Shown here piece by piece: positions 1 to 7,469 of a stretch of DNA of 64,000 bases; within the stretch, counting starts at the first letter, position 1; each line of letters begins with the position of its first letter. Origin of the DNA: CALFBG01 sp045110315 (GTDB lineage Bacteria; Bacteroidota; Bacteroidia; Chitinophagales; Saprospiraceae); contig JBGCFY010000046.1 in the NCBI GenBank assembly GCA_045110315.1, positions 52,926 through 116,925 of the forward strand, written 5' to 3'. The position numbers were made by a program, and so were the translations under genes. Under the pieces are notes generated by a model, which saw nothing but the letters and a program-made list of their open reading frames with translations, was not told where the DNA came from and made no database searches.

Positions 1-330
1 TTCAAATTTCTTGATGTGCTTAAAACTGTAGAAAAGTTCACTGCCGTTCAGACTCCAAGTCCCTTTACTGAGCTTGCCATTTAAGTATTGCTGATAAGTA
101 TAATCGTAACGAAAATGCAAAAAGTATTCGTAAAAGTCCTCTGCTTGGTGAATAATCGTATTCGATTCTACGTGAATAGCATAGGTATATCGCCACTTAG
201 TTTCAATAATTTTGCGTTCATCCACTACGGGATAATTAGTCCCCCAACCCAAAGAGTCTTGCTGCGCCAATAATTGACCGCCAGCAATGACCAGTAGCAC
301 CAAACTTAAAATTAAATGATATTTTTTCAT
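1..330 (-). CDS. Secreted protein of unknown function, cut by the left edge
   Basis: The first 110 residues of a minus-strand gene are present and the C-terminus lies outside the window. The start is the ATG at 330. It opens with a clear signal peptide (MKKYHLILSLVLLVIAGG, then QLLAQQ), so the product is exported. The mature part is polar with many Trp, Tyr and Phe (KWRYTYAIHV, FLHFRYDYTY, GTWSLNGSELFYSF), a pattern typical of a small beta-sheet or lipocalin-like fold. I do not recognise the family and assign no function. The open frame with a matching signal peptide makes it a real gene with good confidence. Confidence 0.8.
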   Translation of the reverse strand, partial: MKKYHLILSLVLLVIAGGQLLAQQDSLGWGTNYPVVDERKIIETKWRYTYAIHVESNTIIHQAEDFYEYFLHFRYDYTYQQYLNGKLSKGTWSLNGSELFYSFKHIKKFE

Positions 331-641
331 TCTAATGCATTGAAATCTACGTACATCGTAAAAAGAAGTCCTCAAAATAAAGGATTGCTTATACTACAGT
401 GTACTAAGTGGGGTTCGAAGTTTTTTCGTTTTCCCTGGATAAGCCCACTACTGCCCATGAATTCGTAAAACTTCGAACCACTGCTAACTTACCAAAGAAG
501 AATAATTTCCTAAACATCCCAAAAAATTGTTTGGGTAGTTTAACGTAAGTTTTACCGCTCATCTTATGTAAAAAGAAATAATTTATGCCATCGTCTACTG
601 CTTGGTCATTAAGCATTTACAGTTGATTGACCTATAGTTGC
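331..641. other. Intergenic region containing a long inverted repeat
   Basis: This gap lies between the start of the left-edge gene and the end of the porin gene, both on the minus strand. The only clear structure is the inverted repeat at 408-482. A 70-codon minus-strand open frame at 404-616 overlaps it but shows no family resemblance and is probably not a gene. I see no RNA gene. Confidence 0.5.
408..482. repeat. Inverted repeat able to form a long hairpin
   Basis: The arms GGTTCGAAGTTTT (412-424) and AAAACTTCGAACC (467-479) are perfect 13-bp complements. Pairing extends outward by AGTG/CACT after a 2-base bulge. The loop is about 42 bases. It follows the end of the porin gene on the minus strand, but no T-run follows, so it is not a standard intrinsic terminator. 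Confidence 0.6.
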
Positions 642-2096
642 TTAGAAACGGTAGCCAAAAGTTAGCATAAACCGACCGTTACTTAAGTCATTACTTACTC
701 GTTGTTCCGCAGCTGTATCTGCTAAGCGGTAAGGAATATAAGCTTCTTCGGATTGTGTCCCTCGATAAGCAAAATCAATGTAATACTGTCTTTCTCTCAA
801 ACCTAAGCCTAAACTATAACTAGTATTTATAATATCATCATCTGCATAAGGTGTGCCATTTATCCCAAATCCAGCTCGAAATCTAAAAATTTCGTACGCA
901 TACTCTCCTCCTAGGCGAATATTTAAAGTAGATTTAAAATCATCTTCAATCTCTCCATTCACTTCTCGCTCATATTCTCGGTCATTATCGAAGTTAATAC
1001 TCGCAGAGCGATAGTCTACCCATTCTACCTCAGCCGTCAAAAATCCGTATTTTTTGATGATTACACCGAGGCTACCAATCGCTCTCCAAGGTGTCCGAAT
1101 GCTATATTCAGAGATACCTTCAATAGAACGTGCCGTACGTGGACCGTCGTTAGCCCCAAAAGTATAATCGTACGTTAGTGTATTATTGTACTTATCCGTT
1201 AAACTCACTGCCGTTGGAGTGTGAATGGCAGCTCCTAGCCGAAACATTTGGTTAATTCGATAAATCAATCCTAGTTTTAAATTCACACCGACGCCGTTTG
1301 TTCTAATTGACTCCGTAAATCGTAAACTATTGAAAATAGCATTTCCATTTTCGACATCTTCTTCCGTGTATTCTTTTTCTACCGAATAAGAGAAGAAAGG
1401 AACCCCAATAGTGGCACCAATCATAATTTTATTATCATAGTTTCCCGCTAAGGAAAAAACCAATTCGTTAATTGATCCTTTTGCGATGACATTCTGAGTT
1501 CTTTTTAAAGGTAAATCTGGTGTTTCTGCAATATCATCAATATACTCTCCTGAAACATTAGGAATGAAGATCGCCTCAATCGAATCTGCTAAACCAGCCT
1601 CAAATTCATCTAATCCAAAAGTATTGGCAAGTTCCACAAATCGAGTTGTGATTGATCCTTTAGATTTGCCTTCGAAATAAAAATTATTATTGAAATTAGC
1701 CCGACGATTCAAACCAATCCCGATATTAGACGTTTGCCACTTAAGATTTTTGGGCTTTGCGGTCAGGATGATTCCAATATTATTAAGGTTGAAATTAGTT
1801 TTATTTTCTTCGATTGCCTCATTTCCTGCACCTTCTAAAGTAGAAACCGTGGTCGCGTTAAATAATGTAGGCGTCAATACAAACTCTGATCTACGATAAA
1901 CCGCTAGTCCCGCAGGATTCGTGCTAAGCGTAGCAAAGTCTCCTCCTAAAGCACCAATTGCACCACCTACACCTACGGTACGAGCAGTACCACCAACATC
2001 AAGGTAAGAAAAACGTAAAACGTCCGCCGCCGTTTGTGCCTGCAAAATGTTTAGGCAAAAAAAGGCGAATAATAATCCATATATACTTTTCATCAT
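642..2096 (-). CDS. OmpP1/FadL-family outer-membrane transport protein
   Basis: A 484-residue outer-membrane beta-barrel predicted to take up hydrophobic compounds. A signal peptide ends near LQAQ (residues 18-21). The segment after it, with GTARTVGVGGA, GALGGDF and STNPAGL around residues 36-66, is the FadL/OmpP1 hallmark: an N-terminal plug rich in Gly and the NPAGLA motif. The rest alternates polar and aromatic residues as in barrel strands and ends in Phe (GYRF), the usual barrel C-terminus. MM at 2096 and 2093 are alternative starts. It lies downstream of the low-complexity secreted gene on the same strand and near proS. The family is clear; the substrate is unknown. Confidence 0.85.
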   Translation of the reverse strand: MMKSIYGLLFAFFCLNILQAQTAADVLRFSYLDVGGTARTVGVGGAIGALGGDFATLSTNPAGLAVYRRSEFVLTPTLFNATTVSTLEGAGNEAIEENKTNFNLNNIGIILTAKPKNLKWQTSNIGIGLNRRANFNNNFYFEGKSKGSITTRFVELANTFGLDEFEAGLADSIEAIFIPNVSGEYIDDIAETPDLPLKRTQNVIAKGSINELVFSLAGNYDNKIMIGATIGVPFFSYSVEKEYTEEDVENGNAIFNSLRFTESIRTNGVGVNLKLGLIYRINQMFRLGAAIHTPTAVSLTDKYNNTLTYDYTFGANDGPRTARSIEGISEYSIRTPWRAIGSLGVIIKKYGFLTAEVEWVDYRSASINFDNDREYEREVNGEIEDDFKSTLNIRLGGEYAYEIFRFRAGFGINGTPYADDDIINTSYSLGLGLRERQYYIDFAYRGTQSEEAYIPYRLADTAAEQRVSNDLSNGRFMLTFGYRF

Positions 2097-2478
2097 TTTA
2101 TTTTTGTGTTAGGAAGAAGTCCTGAAAATAATATTTTCATTCAACCTCAGTTATATTTTATCATTGAGCACAGCACAGCGTGCTATCCCTCAATTTTGCA
2201 TTGCTATAAGTTGATTTTACTGAGCAAAGCTTGCCCTTACGAGTAAGGTGCGAAATTAAGGCACAAAGCTCGAGTTATAAAATATTCCTAATAAATTTAG
2301 TGAAATGTTTGATTTGTAGTAATACACACGAAGCAATAATTTGTTGAGTCAACTTCGGTACTTTACTTTAGTAGGTATAAAAAAGTGGCTGGACTTTCTA
2401 CAATCCACCCACTTCTTTACCGCTATTTTATATACTTTAAGCTCAGGCATTCGTTGAGCTCAAAAAATAATTAGTCGA
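2097..2478. other. Intergenic region with two hairpins
   Basis: Besides the terminator listed separately at 2378-2414, a second hairpin spans 2163-2194: ATTGAG/CTCAAT outer stem and AGCAC/GTGCT inner stem. It would sit in the 5' leader of the porin transcript. No coding region or RNA gene is recognisable. Confidence 0.45.
2378..2414 (-). terminator. Intrinsic terminator after the low-complexity secreted gene
   Basis: The arms AAGTGGCTGGA (2383-2393) and TCCACCCACTT (2404-2414) pair at 10 of 11 positions with a 10-base loop. Reading the minus strand, TTTT follows directly. It lies 65 bases past the stop at 2479. Confidence 0.55.
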
Positions 2479-3738
2479 TTAGTTCCCTCTTCTACCACCT
2501 CTTCCGCCAGATGATCTTGACGACTTAGTCTTCGTAGAAGAACGACGGCTACTACTTCTGGTAGAACTTCCTGAAGAACGGTTATTACTGCGGCTACTTC
2601 TCGTAGAGCTTCCTGAAGAACGATTACTACCGCCACCACTTCTCGTTGAACTTCCTGAAGAACGACTATTACTACGGTTACTTCTTGTAGAGCTTCCTGA
2701 AGAACGACTGTTTCCGCTACCACTTCTCGTTGAAGAGCGATTCGTATTTTTTCTTGGATTACTGTAATCTCTTGATCCTCGAGTAGAAGAACGATCTCTT
2801 TTCGTTTTGGTTCTTGTTTTGCTACGATCTACGTCAGACCGTGTACTTCCAGTGCTGCTGCCTCTCGTTCTCGAAGATTTGTCCTTATCGTGAGCAACAT
2901 TTCCTCTACGAGTACCTTTACCAGGATCAACTTGGTTTGTAGTAGCGTTTCTTCCCGTACGGGTTACACCATTCGATTGTACATTACCACCACGTGTTAC
3001 ATTTTTAGCACCGTTATTCGCAGCTTTATTTTGATTTCGAATCGTGCCCGCAGGAGCTTTTCCCGCTCCACCTCTTCGCGGCCCAAAGTAGGTTGGTGTT
3101 CCATTTCCATTAGCAGCAGTATAGAAGACAGGACTGTTATAATTTGGAGGACAAGCATTGTTCCATCCATTGTTCCATCCGTTATTCCAGCCATTATTAT
3201 TCCAACCGTTGTTCCAGCCATTATTCCAGCCGTTGTTCCAACCATTATTCCAAGAGTTAGCATAAACAGGTACATACGCTATAGGCTGACCAAAACCAAA
3301 GCCGAAACCACCTCCGCCTCCGAATCGGTTAAAGCGGTTAAAACGATTGAAGCGGTTCCATCTGCGAAATCTTCGCGCATTACCGAAATTATTTCCAACG
3401 TTGATGTAGATATTGGTTCCTCCTGAAAAGAAAGGATTTGGATTGTAAAAATAAGAATCTACGTAGCAAGGATCGTAGAAGCCGAAACCTTGATAAGGTC
3501 GATGAAAACGTCGAATTCTAGAACTGTAGAAGTAATCATAGTCCTCGTCTTCGTATTCATCAGCATCGTCAACGTAAGATTCTTCGTAATCCTCCTCATC
3601 GTAAGAAGTTGAAGTTGTCGTATAGTTATCGTCCGTGTCTGGGTTATAGTACAAATCATCGTACTGTGCTTGTGCACTGATCGTGAAACCAAGCAGACAA
3701 ATTAGCGCCAGAAAACTCGAAATTTTAATATTTTTCAT
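2479..3738 (-). CDS. Secreted low-complexity protein with Asn/Trp and Arg/Ser repeats
   Basis: 419 residues. A signal peptide ends at SAQA (residues 21-24), followed by an acidic Asp/Tyr/Glu segment (YDDLYYNPDTDDN). An aromatic domain (residues 75-150) leads to about seven GWNN units. The C-terminal 190 residues are almost purely Ser, Arg, Gly, Thr and Asn, including four 14-residue units beginning RSSGSSTRS. The tail is strongly basic and the head strongly acidic. I recall relatives near proS and OmpP1 in other Bacteroidota, so the neighbourhood may be conserved. An extracellular or cell-surface role binding polyanions is a guess from composition. Function unknown. Confidence 0.75.
   Translation of the reverse strand: MKNIKISSFLALICLLGFTISAQAQYDDLYYNPDTDDNYTTTSTSYDEEDYEESYVDDADEYEDEDYDYFYSSRIRRFHRPYQGFGFYDPCYVDSYFYNPNPFFSGGTNIYINVGNNFGNARRFRRWNRFNRFNRFNRFGGGGGFGFGFGQPIAYVPVYANSWNNGWNNGWNNGWNNGWNNNGWNNGWNNGWNNACPPNYNSPVFYTAANGNGTPTYFGPRRGGAGKAPAGTIRNQNKAANNGAKNVTRGGNVQSNGVTRTGRNATTNQVDPGKGTRRGNVAHDKDKSSRTRGSSTGSTRSDVDRSKTRTKTKRDRSSTRGSRDYSNPRKNTNRSSTRSGSGNSRSSGSSTRSNRSNSRSSGSSTRSGGGSNRSSGSSTRSSRSNNRSSGSSTRSSSRRSSTKTKSSRSSGGRGGRRGN
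2567..2734 (-). repeat. 42-bp tandem repeat in coding sequence, four copies
   Basis: CTTCCTGAAGAACG starts at 2567, 2609, 2651 and 2693, exactly 42 bp apart. Each unit codes for 14 residues (RSSGSSTRS plus five variable ones) of the secreted protein at 2479-3738. Copy number could change by slippage without breaking the frame. Confidence 0.85.
3156..3252 (-). repeat. 12-bp tandem repeat coding for GWNN units
   Basis: About seven near-identical 12-bp units in the secreted protein at 2479-3738 encode a run of GWNN tetrapeptides, one of which has an extra Asn. The units vary mostly at wobble positions, which suggests that selection keeps the peptide repeat. Confidence 0.8.
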
Positions 3739-4076
3739 AAAGTTGAAATTTTAAATGTAATTATGTGACTCTCTTACAAGTTACAAGTGTAATTTATTAC
3801 TTTTATGGCTCACTTTCTGTTAATAATGTATTAAAGTTGAATCATTCACCTCAAAAAAGTGTTAAAACTTTGCATTGTGTACAACTTTAAGACGCTAAAG
3901 GAGACACTGCGTCACCAATATTTTATCCTAGTAATAGTTTTTTATAAACTATCTAATATGTATTTACAACAATTAATCACCCATCGTGGTTCAATTACAT
4001 TTAATTCAGTATTGAAGTTTATAGACAAAAATTCTATTAAGTCTTAAATACTTCCCTTAAAATTATTTTACAATCC
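3739..4076. other. Divergent intergenic region between the secreted gene and proS
   Basis: An AT-rich region that must hold promoters for both directions. A near-consensus -7 box AAACTTTG (one mismatch to TAnnTTTG) lies near 3864 on the plus strand. I see no matching -33 box. A 62-codon open frame at 3859-4047 has no recognisable features and is probably chance. Confidence 0.4.
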
Positions 4077-5546
4077 ATGTCAAAAGAGATTACAAACAGA
4101 GCTGACGATTACTCTCAATGGTATACCGACATTGTCAAAAAAGCGGGATTAGCAGATCATTCTGCGGTCAGAGGTTGTATGGTGATCAAGCCCAATGGTT
4201 ATGCAGTTTGGGAGAATATCCAGCGACAACTCGACCAAATGTTTAAAGATACTGGGCACGTCAACGCCTATTTTCCTTTATTTGTTCCAAAAAGTTTATT
4301 TGAAGCAGAGGAGAAAAATGCAGAAGGTTTTGCCAAAGAATGCGCCGTCGTAACTCATTATCGACTTAAAACAGATCCTGAGGATAAGTCTAAACTTGTT
4401 GTCGATCCAAAAGCTAAACTGGAAGAAGAATTAATCGTTCGTCCTACCTCGGAGGCTATTATTTGGAATACTTATCGAGACTGGATTAACTCTTACCGAG
4501 ATCTGCCTTTATTGATCAATCAATGGGCAAACGTTGTGCGTTGGGAAATGCGAACTCGACTGTTTTTACGGACGGCAGAATTTCTGTGGCAAGAAGGTCA
4601 TACGGCACACGCAACGAAGCAAGAAGCTATTGAAGAAGCGAAGCGGATGCAAGACGTTTATGCAAGTTTTGCGGAAGAATATATGGCGATGCCAGTTATT
4701 CGTGGGTACAAGTCGGAAAGTGAGCGTTTTGCGGGAGCAGAAGATACCTATACCATCGAGGCGTTAATGCAAGATGGCAAGGCTTTGCAAGCAGGTACCT
4801 CGCATTTTTTGGGTCAAAACTTTGCAAAAGCATTCAATGTTAAGTTTTCGAACCAAAACAATAAAGAAGAATATGTATGGGCAACTTCTTGGGGCGTTTC
4901 TACTCGCTTAATTGGTGGGTTAATTATGACTCATTCCGATGACCAAGGCTTAGTATTACCTCCAAAATTAGCTCCTTTACAAGTGGTAATCGTACCGATT
5001 CCAAAGCCTAATGAAGAAATTGATGCGGTTGCAGAGAAAATCATGGCAACGCTCAAGGCAAAGGGAATTTCGGTAAAATATGATCAGGATAGTAAAAAGC
5101 GACCAGGTTTTAAGTTTGCAGAATACGAAATGCGGGGCATTCCAGTAAGAATTGGGATTGGAAAACGAGACTTAGAAAAAGGTGTCGTCGAAGTAGCGAG
5201 AAGAGATACGCAAGAGAAAACGAGTCAACCGCTAGAAGGAGTCGAAGATTACGTCGCACAGCTTTTAGAGGATATTCAGACGAACCTTTTCGAACGAGCG
5301 TTGAAGTTTAGAGCAGATCATACCAGCGAAGTTGATACTTTTGAGGAGTTCAAAGAAGTTTTGGAAAGTAAAGGAGGGTTCATTTTGGCGCACTGGGATG
5401 AAACCGCAGAGACGGAGAACAAAATCAAAGAATTGACGAAAGCAACGATCCGTTGTATTCCATTGGATGCAAAAGAAGAAGTTGGAAAATGCATTTTAAC
5501 GGGTAATCCTTCTCCGCGTAGGGTACTTTTTGCGAAAGCTTACTAA
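4077..5546 (+). CDS. proS: Prolyl-tRNA synthetase, archaeal/eukaryotic type
   Basis: Charges tRNA-Pro with proline in the cytosol. 489 residues match the short archaeal/eukaryote-like ProRS, which lacks the editing insertion of the longer bacterial type. Class II motifs are visible: RPTSEAIIW near residue 122, the motif 2 loop RWEMRTRLFLRTAEFLWQEG near 155, and the GTSHFLGQNFAKAF segment near 240. An anticodon-binding domain follows (VVIVPIPKP, about residue 305) and the protein ends in Tyr, as is usual for this type. The start ATG at 4077 gives MSKEITNRADDYSQWY, the normal N-terminus. The gene appears monocistronic. Confidence 0.96.
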   Translation: MSKEITNRADDYSQWYTDIVKKAGLADHSAVRGCMVIKPNGYAVWENIQRQLDQMFKDTGHVNAYFPLFVPKSLFEAEEKNAEGFAKECAVVTHYRLKTDPEDKSKLVVDPKAKLEEELIVRPTSEAIIWNTYRDWINSYRDLPLLINQWANVVRWEMRTRLFLRTAEFLWQEGHTAHATKQEAIEEAKRMQDVYASFAEEYMAMPVIRGYKSESERFAGAEDTYTIEALMQDGKALQAGTSHFLGQNFAKAFNVKFSNQNNKEEYVWATSWGVSTRLIGGLIMTHSDDQGLVLPPKLAPLQVVIVPIPKPNEEIDAVAEKIMATLKAKGISVKYDQDSKKRPGFKFAEYEMRGIPVRIGIGKRDLEKGVVEVARRDTQEKTSQPLEGVEDYVAQLLEDIQTNLFERALKFRADHTSEVDTFEEFKEVLESKGGFILAHWDETAETENKIKELTKATIRCIPLDAKEEVGKCILTGNPSPRRVLFAKAY

Positions 5547-5616
5547 GTACACTATAAATTAAGTACAGTCCTAAGAAGTTGTTTAAAAACTTCAAGGATT
5601 TTTGCAGGTTTATTCG

Positions 5617-5624
5617 TATTTTTG
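5617..5624 (+). promoter_or_regulatory. Bacteroidota -7 box upstream of the DUF3127 gene
   Basis: TATTTTTG matches TAnnTTTG perfectly, 121 bases before the ATG at 5745. No TTG box lies 17-23 bp upstream, so the promoter is only half supported. Confidence 0.35.
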
Positions 5625-5744
5625 TGCGCTAAATGCGTTTAAGAATTCAATCATTGGTAACAAGCTAAATTTTCTAAGCCTTGCCATTATGTAAATTGAA
5701 ACCCGCGCTATTTTTATTCAACATACTTTCTAAAAAATAAAATT

Positions 5745-6131
5745 ATGGCTTACGAAGCAGAAGGTCGTTTATACAAAAAATTTGATACGGCACAAGTAAC
5801 AGATTCTTTTAAGAAAAGAGAATTTGTTTTAGAAATAGAAGACGGCGCTTATACACAATTGATCAAATTTCAATTGACGCAAAACAATTGTGATAAGTTG
5901 GAGCCTTTCAACGAAGGCGATACAGTAAAAATTAATTTTTCCTTGCGAGGAAGAGAATATACGAAAGAAGGTCGTACGAGTTATTTCACCAATTTAGATG
6001 CGTGGAGAGTAGAAGGTGTCAGCAATAATGCTAGTGCGCCAGCTCAACCGGCAGCGGGGGCGGGATTAAACGATTTCCCTAAAGCAGATGATGCACCGGC
6101 TATTGATGCAAATGACGATTTACCCTTCTAA
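5745..6131 (+). CDS. DUF3127 protein with an SSB-like acidic C-terminal tip
   Basis: 128 residues of the DUF3127 family, small Bacteroidota proteins of OB-fold type. The folded part covers residues 1-88 (MAYEAEGRLYKKF, KREFVLEIEDG, VKINFSLRGREY). An Ala/Pro-rich linker follows (residues 92-115) and then the acidic tail DANDDLPF. That tail closely resembles the DDDIPF tip by which single-stranded DNA-binding protein (SSB) recruits repair and replication enzymes. A role in DNA metabolism is my inference from this architecture. No operon partner is visible. Confidence 0.85.
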   Translation: MAYEAEGRLYKKFDTAQVTDSFKKREFVLEIEDGAYTQLIKFQLTQNNCDKLEPFNEGDTVKINFSLRGREYTKEGRTSYFTNLDAWRVEGVSNNASAPAQPAAGAGLNDFPKADDAPAIDANDDLPF

Positions 6132-6313
6132 GTTTATAGTACCATGGAATTGATTATTCGACAGGATTCAAGAGATTCATTTCTTTTGAATCCTGTTTGA
6201 TTTTATGTATCTTATCTATTAGAAAGTCTTTTACATCACTCCCCCGATTCCCTCCCTTGGATTTGTAATTGATACGCTTGGACAATATTTCAGACCGCTT
6301 AGTCTTTATATCT

Positions 6314-6856
6314 ATGATGAAATTAATAGCTACTACTTTATTTTTGGGTCTTTTCCCTTTTTTATTAATTGGACAAACACTTACGGCCATCGCCGCACGC
6401 TGGGATGACAATTTGACCGAATGGAATATCTTCACGGACGATGACGACGAAGCACAAGGACAATTAGAAGTGCGCTGGGGAAGAGAAGGCAGGGAATGGG
6501 ATTATCGAATTGATGAATATATCGGAAGCATAGAACAACGCTGGCGAGAAGATCCAACGCAATGGGAAATGAGAGGCGACAATGAGATTATTACAGCACG
6601 CACCATCTGGTTTGATAATCTTACCGAGTGGCGACTGACGGATAACGACATTACCTTAACCCTGAAACCGCGCTGGGGGACTTTTGCCAACGAATGGGTC
6701 ATTGAGGAAGAGAAGTATGGTAAATTCGAAATGTACACCGAATATGAATTTGATCCACGAGATTGGGTCATCATCGACGAATTAGATGAAGACATTAGTC
6801 TAAATATGAAAATGGCGATTGTATTCTTGGTAGTTTACCATAGCATCAGAGAATAA
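6314..6856 (+). CDS. Secreted protein made of 22-residue W-x6-W repeats
   Basis: 180 residues starting at the ATG at 6314 (or 6317). A longer frame reaches 6269 but would put 15 polar residues before the signal peptide. MMKLIATTLFLGLFPFLLIG is a signal sequence. The mature protein is six repeats, each with an aromatic pair seven residues apart: W30/W37, W55/W62, W77/W84, W99/W106, W121/W128 and Y144/W151. The spacing between repeats is 22-25 residues. The pattern R-W-x5-E-W with acidic linkers suggests a beta-hairpin repeat. The last 15 residues are hydrophobic. No family is recognised and the function is unknown. Confidence 0.72.
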   Translation: MMKLIATTLFLGLFPFLLIGQTLTAIAARWDDNLTEWNIFTDDDDEAQGQLEVRWGREGREWDYRIDEYIGSIEQRWREDPTQWEMRGDNEIITARTIWFDNLTEWRLTDNDITLTLKPRWGTFANEWVIEEEKYGKFEMYTEYEFDPRDWVIIDELDEDISLNMKMAIVFLVVYHSIRE

Positions 6857-6895
6857 AAAACGTCATTCCTGAGAAATCCTCAACAATGACGTTTT
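6857..6895. terminator. Bidirectional intrinsic terminator
   Basis: AAAACGTCATT (6857-6867) and AATGACGTTTT (6885-6895) are perfect 11-bp complements, with a TGAG/CTCA inner stem. A-runs and T-runs on both sides suit termination of the W-repeat gene (plus) and the bcp gene (minus), which converge here. Confidence 0.8.
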
Positions 6896-6919
6896 AAGTT
6901 TTGCTAGTAGCAAAAATTT

Positions 6920-7381
6920 TTAGCCAACTTTTTCTAAAATCTGTGCTGCGTGATCTTTTGCTTTCACTTTTGTATATAGCCCTCCGATCTTTCCTTTCTC
7001 GTCAATTACGAAAGTAGTACGAAATACCCCATCATATTTTTTTCCAAACATTTGTTTCTGTCCCCAGACTTTGTAGGCTTGTAAAACGGTTTGATCCGTA
7101 TCCGCAAGTAATGGGAAAGGCAGTTCATGCTTTTTAATGAAATTCTGATGCTTCTTAGCACTATCAGGACTGACGCCCAATAATTCAAATCCTGCCGCTT
7201 TTAATTCTGCGTAGTTATCTCTCAAGTTACAAACTTCTACGGTACAAGTTGGCGTATTATCTTTAGGATAAAAAAACAAAATTAATTTTTTGCCTTTGTA
7301 ATCCTTTAAGCTGATACTTTCACCATTCTCATCAAGCGCTGTAAAATCGGGTGCTTTATCTCCTATCTTTAAAGTTGTCAT
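6920..7381 (-). CDS. bcp: Thioredoxin-dependent peroxiredoxin, Bcp/PrxQ type
   Basis: Reduces hydrogen peroxide and organic or lipid hydroperoxides in the cytosol, using thioredoxin. 153 residues, the usual Bcp length. The active-site segment is PTCTVEVC: Cys46 is the peroxidatic cysteine and Cys51, five residues later, the resolving one. This spacing defines the PrxQ/Bcp group. The usual TPGCT is TPTCT here. The N-terminus IGDKAPDF and FVIDEKGKI are further family marks. A second peroxiredoxin is at 10901-11371. The gene ends at the convergent terminator near 6870 and is probably transcribed alone. Confidence 0.93.
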   Translation of the reverse strand: MTTLKIGDKAPDFTALDENGESISLKDYKGKKLILFFYPKDNTPTCTVEVCNLRDNYAELKAAGFELLGVSPDSAKKHQNFIKKHELPFPLLADTDQTVLQAYKVWGQKQMFGKKYDGVFRTTFVIDEKGKIGGLYTKVKAKDHAAQILEKVG

Positions 7382-7469
7382 TAGTAGTGTTTTAAATTTT
7401 AAAATACGTTGTATGAATCTAACAGTTTAAAACTAAAGTTGTTGAGTTAAAACTGCAACTTTGGCATAG

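Noticed and set aside
404..616. 70-codon minus-strand open frame between the left-edge gene and the porin gene
   Set aside because: It covers the inverted repeat, has no signal sequence or family resemblance, and its residue use looks random.
2567..2734. Regular 42-bp repeats as a possible CRISPR array
   Set aside because: The units are tandem without unique spacers of array size and code for a continuous peptide repeat.
2460..3275. Other-frame open frames with Val/Leu/Gln repeats inside the low-complexity secreted gene
   Set aside because: They are by-products of the 42-bp and 12-bp repeats read out of frame; the signal peptide and terminator fit only the 419-residue frame.
3859..4047. 62-codon plus-strand open frame before proS
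   Set aside because: No conserved features; the region must hold proS control signals.
6154..6435. 93-codon minus-strand open frame opposite the W-repeat gene
   Set aside because: It covers the start and signal peptide of the plus-strand gene and shows no recognisable feature.
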